A DNA stretch of 64,000 bases from Batkoa obscura (taxonomy: Eukaryota > Entomophthoromycota > Entomophthoromycetes > Entomophthorales > Batkoaceae), in assembly GCA_030770535.1 (NCBI GenBank), contig JASVEC010000080.1, positions 18,332 to 82,331 on the forward strand. The letters run 5' to 3'. The position numbers and the translations under genes are program-made. Numbering within the stretch: position 1 is the first letter of the stretch; each line of letters starts with the position of its first letter. Below, piece by piece: positions 58,820 to 64,000 of the stretch. The notes under the pieces were generated by a model. The model did no database searches, was not told the DNA's origin, and saw only the letters and a program-made list of their open reading frames with translations.

Positions 58820-58913
58820 GAGGGTGTTTCTTTTCATCCTTTTTTCTATCTTTTAAGCGTTACCTAAGCGGAAAAATTGTTGGTAAGATTCTTAAACCTA
58901 AAAATATATCCCC
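58820..58913 (-). mobile_element. MITE-A copy 22
   Basis: Minus orientation. Starts GAGGGTGTTTCTTTTC and ends ATATCCCC. Confidence 0.75.
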
Positions 58914-59561
58914 ATGTTTTAGTTTATTTTATTGTAGTATTAAAAGCTATAATATTTGGTAAAATATTGGTAAAAGCAGGAATTTATAAAAAATATATTG
59001 TCATGTTTTTTTGAGTTTTATTTATTTGTACATTTTCCATACACAAAATCAATAAAATAAATAAATATTGAAATAGAAAAAGATAACCCCATACAAAAGT
59101 AGTTATTTATTTATTTAATTAGACCAAGAATATACCAACGTATTTTTATCTCAGTATTTAATCAAGAAAGTCATTTACTTTATTTACAATGGGCAAGTAG
59201 TGAAGCAAAAAACATTTCTACATTGATTTTGAAATTTAAACCAAAGTAAATGAAAAAGCATTTTCAATTATAGTCTAGCTTTAAGACGTTCATTTATAAC
59301 AATTTTTAAATACTCTTAGCTACTAAAATAGTAAAAAACAAAAGCTACATTTTAATGAAAACTTTGTCAAAGGGGGACTTTCTGATAAAAAACTATGACC
59401 ACTTTTTTTGAAGGGAATCTGTGCTCAGTTTTTCCATTAATATGGGCAAGTTTAAAAGCTTGATGAAAATTAACAATGAAATTTTCCATATCACTTCTTT
59501 TTTCATTTTCTATGTAGCGTGAATTTTTGAAATTTTTAATTAATGAATGATAAAAAGCATT

Positions 59562-59657
59562 GGGGATGTATTTTTGTGTTTAAGAATTTTACCAATAACT
59601 TTTCCACTCAAATAGCGCTTAAAGATAGAAAAAGTGATGCAGCCAAAAAACATCCTC
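59562..59657 (+). mobile_element. MITE-A copy 23
   Basis: Plus orientation. Starts GGGGATGTATTTTTG and ends ACATCCTCA. Confidence 0.8.
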
Positions 59658-59707
59658 ATTATTGTGAATAATTAAAAATTAGGCAAAAAAGCAACTGATT
59701 TCATAAA

Positions 59708-59805
59708 GGGAGTGTTTTTTTCGGCTTCATTATTTTTTCCATTTTTAAGCACTATTCGAGTGGAAAACTTGTTAGTAAAATTCTTAAACAAAAAAATATA
59801 TCCCC
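59708..59805 (-). mobile_element. MITE-A copy 24
   Basis: Minus orientation. Starts GGGAGTGTTTTTTTCGG and ends TATCCCC. It lies 50 bp from copy 23, which is in the other orientation. Confidence 0.78.
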
Positions 59806-60629
59806 ACATCTTGTATTTGATTCACAATTTTTGTTGAAAATCTAAATTAGACAAAAATTGAACTAAACTTTTAAACTTATATACATATATATATAACAAC
59901 AAATATTTTATAATAGATTTAGATAAATGCACAATGTTATTATTAAAGCTATTATTAAATACCTGCACTTATGGGTTTATTAATAACATTATTACTACTC
60001 ATGTTTACCTATTATTATTTTAATTATAGTCTTTTTTAAATTAGTTTTTTTACTTTTTACTTATTACTTATTACTTAATTTTAATTTATATTTAAAGAGC
60101 AATTTCAAAACCAATGTTATTAAAACTAAGAATAAAAAATATATAAATCTTATTTTTTTTTAATAAAGCCAGAAAATTAAAGTATTTTTTTATAACATCT
60201 TGATTTTTACCATTAAAATTTTTGATGTTGAATTTTTTTTAATATAAAAAATATTTTTAAGAACTAAAGATAAGTATTTGATAATTAAAGCTAATTTAAT
60301 TTAGTTTTAATTATAACTACAAAGCTAACTATCAGCTATTTTAACTGGTATCAATTTAATAATTTAAATTAATTTTACAAATAAAGTATTTGCTTATTGA
60401 TAAATAAAACAAAATAAGATAAATTAATAAAAAGTATAAATTTTAAGTTTTGTTTAAATACAAGTTTTATAATTAATAAAAGTATTACGCTATAATTTAA
60501 CATAAAATTAAAAAACTTTATTAAAGTTGTATTCTATTTGGGATTTTCTACTATTAAATTATTTAAAAAATCATTTTGATGCATGTGGATATCTAAATTG
60601 AATTTATCTTATTCAAAAATTGAACATTT

Positions 60630-60725
60630 GAGAGTGTTTTTTGACTTCATTACTTTTTCCATTTTTAAGCACTATTTGAGCGGAAAATTTGTTAGTAAAA
60701 TCCTTAAACACAAAAATACATCACT
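60630..60725 (-). mobile_element. MITE-A copy 25
   Basis: Minus orientation. Starts GAGAGTGTTTTTTGAC and ends ATACATCACTA. It begins 3-4 bp after the left arm of the enclosing inverted repeat. Confidence 0.75.
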
Positions 60726-60942
60726 AAATAGTTTATTAAATAATAAAAATCAATTATTAAATGTAGATATTACCTAAGTTATTAACAGTTAAACTAATGA
60801 ACAACTAGAAACAAACAATCATAATAAAAAATAAAACTTATTATTATATTACTTATATTATAAAAGTAGTTAATTATAGCTTTGAAGCCAATTACTACTT
60901 TTTATGCAGTTATTTATTAACTTAATAATAAATTAATAATAC

Positions 60943-61040
60943 GGAAATGTATTTTTGTGTTTAAGGATTTTACTAACAAATTTTCCGCTCAAATAGTGCT
61001 TAAAAATGGAAAAAGTAATGAAGTCAAAAAAACACTCCTA
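60943..61040 (+). mobile_element. MITE-A copy 26
   Basis: Plus orientation. Starts GGAAATGTATTTTTG and ends ACACTCCTATA. Confidence 0.75.
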
Positions 61041-61707
61041 TATAACTATAATATTAAAATCATTTATCTATTCAATAGCATATCTGCAATATTGGCTATA
61101 AAGCAGTCAACAACAAATATTTTTAATAAAGTTTTGTAAAAATATGGCTTTATCTACATAGCGTTGATTAGTATTGATATATAGTTTATATTATTAAAAA
61201 CCTTTCTAATCCGGAGATTTATATTAAATCTAATAGAAATTCTGTTAACTTACAATATAAATTGTAACAGAATGATTTAAAATTATGTCAGGTATTTTTT
61301 TGCTTTGAATAAAAAATTTATAAAATTTTAAGCAAAGTTTCTCAACTTTAAAATATTCAAAAATTGAACAAGATAAACATAATTTAGATATCCACATATG
61401 TAATATCAGATAATCAAATGAATAAATAAACTAAAATAAAGCGAGAATAATAAATAGACATATTTACCGATATAGTCAATATTAAGAAAATCCACTTATA
61501 ACTAAAATTTTGATCTTGATTATTTAGTGACTTTATTTCTTTCATTATAAATCAGAAAAGGGTTTATATATACGGTTCAAAGATGTCAATGTAGTTTATA
61601 GTTTAAGTATTTGAAAATGAGATTTGATATTTTGGTTTTTGTTGACAAAATTCCTACAATACTATAGTAGTTGAAAAATGAGTAACACATCAAAATTAAA
61701 TATATAT

Positions 61708-61802
61708 GGGGATGTATTTTTTATCTGAGTTTTATTAGTAATATTCTACTCAAATAGCGTTTGAAAAATGGAAAAAGTGATGAAACTAAAAAAATACACC
61801 CA
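61708..61802 (+). mobile_element. MITE-A copy 27
   Basis: Plus orientation. Starts GGGGATGTATTTTTTA and ends ATACACCCAT, preceded by ATATAT. Confidence 0.78.
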
Positions 61803-62304
61803 TTTCTTCTGTCCTACATGTCTATTTACCTCTTTTTTATGAATAAAATTCCAATGCTTTATATCTTTAATAAGAAATAGTTATATCGTTAAAAAAATAA
61901 CACATTAGTTAATTTTAATGTAAAATGTAATTTGTATTCTATTTATAGGAATAATTTAATAAGTAAAAAAGGTTTAAAGTTTCGTAACATTTTAAAAAAA
62001 GTACAGTTATTATTTCAACTGATATCAAGAAAAGATTAGTATAGTTAGACAACTTAAATACCAGTTAAATATTTCAAATAAGATATATGAAAATCAATGA
62101 TGTAGAATTTAGTATTTTAAAACAAATTAATTAATGTTTAAGGTAAAATTTTTTTATCTACTATACAAATTAAGTTAATAATAAAAAAATATTAATAGTA
62201 TCGTTGTTGTTGGTAATGTATTAAAATATTTTATAGTTGCCAAGATTTAAGGGTTGTAAAAGATACAGTAAAATTAATAAGTTGTATATTTTATATAGCA
62301 TATA

Positions 62305-62400
62305 GGGTGTTTTTTTTGGGTTCATTACTTCTTCCATCTCTGAAGCACTGTTTGAGCAAAAAATTACTAGTAAAATTCTTGAATACAAAAATACATCCCC
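62305..62400 (-). mobile_element. MITE-A copy 28
   Basis: Minus orientation. Starts GGGTGTTTTTTTTGGG and ends ACATCCCC followed by ATAT. Confidence 0.78.
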
Positions 62401-62414
62401 ATATGATAAATAAT

Positions 62415-62480
62415 AAAGCAACGAAACAATAAAACAATAAATAATAAATAATAAAATAATAAAATAATAAAATAATAAAA
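62415..62480 (+). repeat. (AATAAAATA)-type low-complexity repeat
   Basis: A run of AATAA, AATAAAA and AATAAT units directly after MITE-A copy 28. Confidence 0.7.
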
Positions 62481-63091
62481 TGAGGCGGTGATAACAAAGG
62501 TAAAGATTAAAATAGAATACTATAACATTCATTACCTTAAGTATCTATACTCTACCACTTTCTATAAAGAACTTAATTTACTTTTAATACTCCCATCTAA
62601 ATATATCAATTATTGAATAATCCCTTACCAGAATATTCATATTTTTAATTTAAAATGTTTTAATACTAAATAATAAGTGGTTGATTATCGAATTCATTTA
62701 TGCAAAAAATAAAAGCAGTAACTTGACATGAGATAAATTGAATTAAAGTATTTACCCAGTATTTGGCAGAAAAGAGAAATGGGATGAGCTGATAGTTGCT
62801 AGTAAAAGTTACTAATTATAGAATTCTTTTTGAGAAATAAAAGGAATTTATTCATAATTAACGGATATAAAGCCAAGGAAAAAAATTAAAAAATTAAATA
62901 GTCACAATAAGATATTATCAACTTTCAGTTCAAATTGGAGAAGAAGGTGGAGATTTTTTTATTGTAAAAAATAATGATGAGATAATTAAAATAGTATAAA
63001 TAGACAATGAAATCTTCCACTGGATTATAATATTTAATTTGTTTATATAAATTAATTTTATAAAAAATTATTAACACATCAATAATACAAA

Positions 63092-63823
63092 ATGAATTTC
63101 ACTCTCCTTTTACTTATCAGCTGGCTGTCATTAATAAAAGGACATAGTAATATGCAATACCCCACTCCTCGAGGTAATAAAGAATTTTATGGCTATTGTT
63201 CGCGTGGGTGGGGTTGTAAGACCGCTTGTGATTCGATGAAATCCGATTCTCCATACAACCAACCTTATACTCAAAAAAAGATTGTTCGTCGTGGAGAAAA
63301 GCTTACAGTATCTTGGTTAAGACAAAATCATCCTGGAGGTTTTGTACGATTAGCTATTGTTCCAATGGCCAATAGTGATGATTTAACTGCTTTTGATAAT
63401 AATATTGTAAAATATGTATGTTATGAAACCAATTGTAAAGAAAGTAGCCATGATCCAATGTTAGGTGATCTAAATGGACCTGGTTCAACTCAATGCACTA
63501 CCGATCTTATTATACCTAATAATTTACCTGATGGTCCAATTACTTTACAATGGACTTGGTTTGGAGGAGGTGTTTTATATGCTGATAAAGAAGCTGCTTT
63601 TGCCAATTATGTTTCTTGTTCCGATATGTTATTACAAGGTGGTCAACCTTATTCTTATGCTCCAGTAAAGGCTATCTTTCAAGGTGGCGATGTTGCTAAT
63701 CCTCATTCAAATCAATGTCGTTATTGGTCAAGTAATCACGTTAATAATTGTCCAGATGGTGCCGAAGATAAAGACAATTGTGGTTATGGACCAGCAAAAA
63801 ATGGTACGCCTGGCGGGTATTAA
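63092..63823 (+). CDS. Secreted LPMO-like protein with a histidine-brace N-terminus
   Basis: This intronless gene encodes 243 residues. Residues 1-17 form a signal peptide (FTLLLLISWLSLIKG) and cleavage would leave H18 as the first residue of the mature protein, as needed for the copper histidine brace of lytic polysaccharide monooxygenases. A second candidate copper ligand is H80 in RQNHPGGF, with F170 or Y173 (AAFANYVSC) as possible axial residue. The core has VRLAIVP and TLQWTWFGG strands as in fungal chitin-acting families, and ten cysteines fit disulfides. Such enzymes cut chitin or cellulose oxidatively. There is no separate carbohydrate-binding module, although the Cys- and Gly-rich tail is unusual. 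The exact AA family is not clear, and a copper-binding non-enzymatic relative is possible. Confidence 0.78.
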   Translation: MNFTLLLLISWLSLIKGHSNMQYPTPRGNKEFYGYCSRGWGCKTACDSMKSDSPYNQPYTQKKIVRRGEKLTVSWLRQNHPGGFVRLAIVPMANSDDLTAFDNNIVKYVCYETNCKESSHDPMLGDLNGPGSTQCTTDLIIPNNLPDGPITLQWTWFGGGVLYADKEAAFANYVSCSDMLLQGGQPYSYAPVKAIFQGGDVANPHSNQCRYWSSNHVNNCPDGAEDKDNCGYGPAKNGTPGGY

Positions 63824-64000
63824 ATTTGTATCAGATCGTTTTTATTAAATAAAATAAGTTATTTGTGATTGATAGAAACTGTTGTATAATTATTATATAT
63901 ATTTTTTAGAATTTTGTCATTTATAAAACTTGTTTTTTAAATACCAAAAAATCGATTTAAAACAAATTTACACTACAAGTGACTTCATAGTCTAAAAAAA
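63824..64000. other. 3' flank at window edge
   Basis: AT-rich sequence after the LPMO-like stop; nothing recognised before the window ends. Confidence 0.5.

Larger units (their letters stand above)
60579..61403. mobile_element. Possible TIR element of about 825 bp enclosing two MITE-A copies
   Basis: The sequence at 60581-60626 (TGTGGATATCTAAATTGAAT, then TTATCTTATTCAA) is repeated inverted at 61358-61400 (reverse complement TGTGGATATCTAAATTATGT, then TTATCTTGTTCAA). About 35 of 42 bases match. The two arms are some 780 bp apart and could be the ends of a larger non-autonomous transposon carrying MITE-A copies 25 and 26. Confidence 0.5.
58380..63091. other. Repeat-rich intergenic region
   Basis: A 4.7-kb gap with seven MITE-A copies, an inverted-repeat pair at 60579-61403 that encloses two of them, and AATAA-type low-complexity sequence at 62415-62480. 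A very worn MITE-like stretch near 59000-59092 was not called. No gene was recognised. Confidence 0.6.

Noticed and set aside
59000-59092. Second worn MITE-A-like stretch
   Set aside because: Too little of the consensus is retained to separate it from AT-rich background.
60583-61139. Short open frames across MITE-A copies 25 and 26
   Set aside because: They translate MITE sequence, which has no conserved frame among copies.
1-64000. tRNA genes and CRISPR arrays
   Set aside because: No T-loop (GGTTCRANNC) paired with a suitable A-box was found by eye, and the repeated units are transposon-like and irregularly spaced, not array-like.

Overview
The window looks like a piece of a nuclear genome from an early-diverging, filamentous-type fungus. 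Base composition is very AT-rich. Housekeeping genes are cut by many introns of about 45-70 bp with GT..AG ends. Gene content includes the fungal lysine-pathway enzyme saccharopine dehydrogenase, a Jen1-type carboxylate transporter pair and a fungal_trans-like regulator. Rhodopsin-like 7TM receptors and a secreted histidine-brace protein point towards Entomophthoromycotina such as Conidiobolus, but that placement is inference. No tRNA, rRNA, CRISPR array or virus-derived element was recognised.

Layout. 1-2.2 kb: decayed F-box/leucine-rich-like remains. 2.2-7.4 kb: two tandem Jen1-type transporter genes on the minus strand. 9.6-12.8 kb: an agmatine-deiminase-family gene whose 3' three-quarters is tandemly duplicated, giving a second, N-terminally shortened ORF. 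13.5-14.7 kb: a protein of unknown function with an ankyrin-like start. 16.2-21.5 kb: a compact housekeeping block with an Lsh/HELLS/DDM1-type SNF2 remodeller (13 exons), an FKBP25-like prolyl isomerase and the splicing factor ISY1 (7 exons, the first coding exon being only the ATG). 25.2-30.6 kb: RAD50 (24 exons). 32.4-33.9 kb: LYS1 (7 exons). 35.9-36.7 kb: ribosomal protein uS5 (RPS2), intronless. 40.8-44.7 kb: a divergent ubiquitin-specific protease and, convergent with it, the ribosome-rescue factor Dom34/Pelota (9 exons). 46.7-48.9 kb: an almost full-length dead long-chain acyl-CoA synthetase gene. 49.6-54.9 kb: two 7TM receptor-like genes bracketing a regulator with a fungal_trans-like region but no zinc cluster. 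55.0-56.1 kb: a PHD-finger protein. 56.8-58.4 kb: a cytochrome P450. 63.1-63.8 kb: a secreted LPMO-like protein.

The space between genes is filled with small non-autonomous DNA-transposon-like elements. The main one is a foldback MITE of about 98 bp (MITE-A here), with 28 recognisable copies, 14 in each orientation. A second family is a 555-bp element with terminal inverted repeats of about 90 bp. There are also at least three further inverted-repeat structures: one encloses two MITE-A copies, one lies just upstream of the Pelota start and one lies upstream of the protease gene.

The genes do not form one pathway. They fall into constitutive nuclear and translation genes (SNF2, ISY1, FKBP, RAD50, uS5, Dom34), which are mostly intron-rich, and environment-facing genes (transporters, deiminase, 7TM receptors, P450, LPMO-like), which have few or no introns and tend to be duplicated. 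Exon boundaries were read by eye from splice signals and family alignment, so positions may be off by a base or so.
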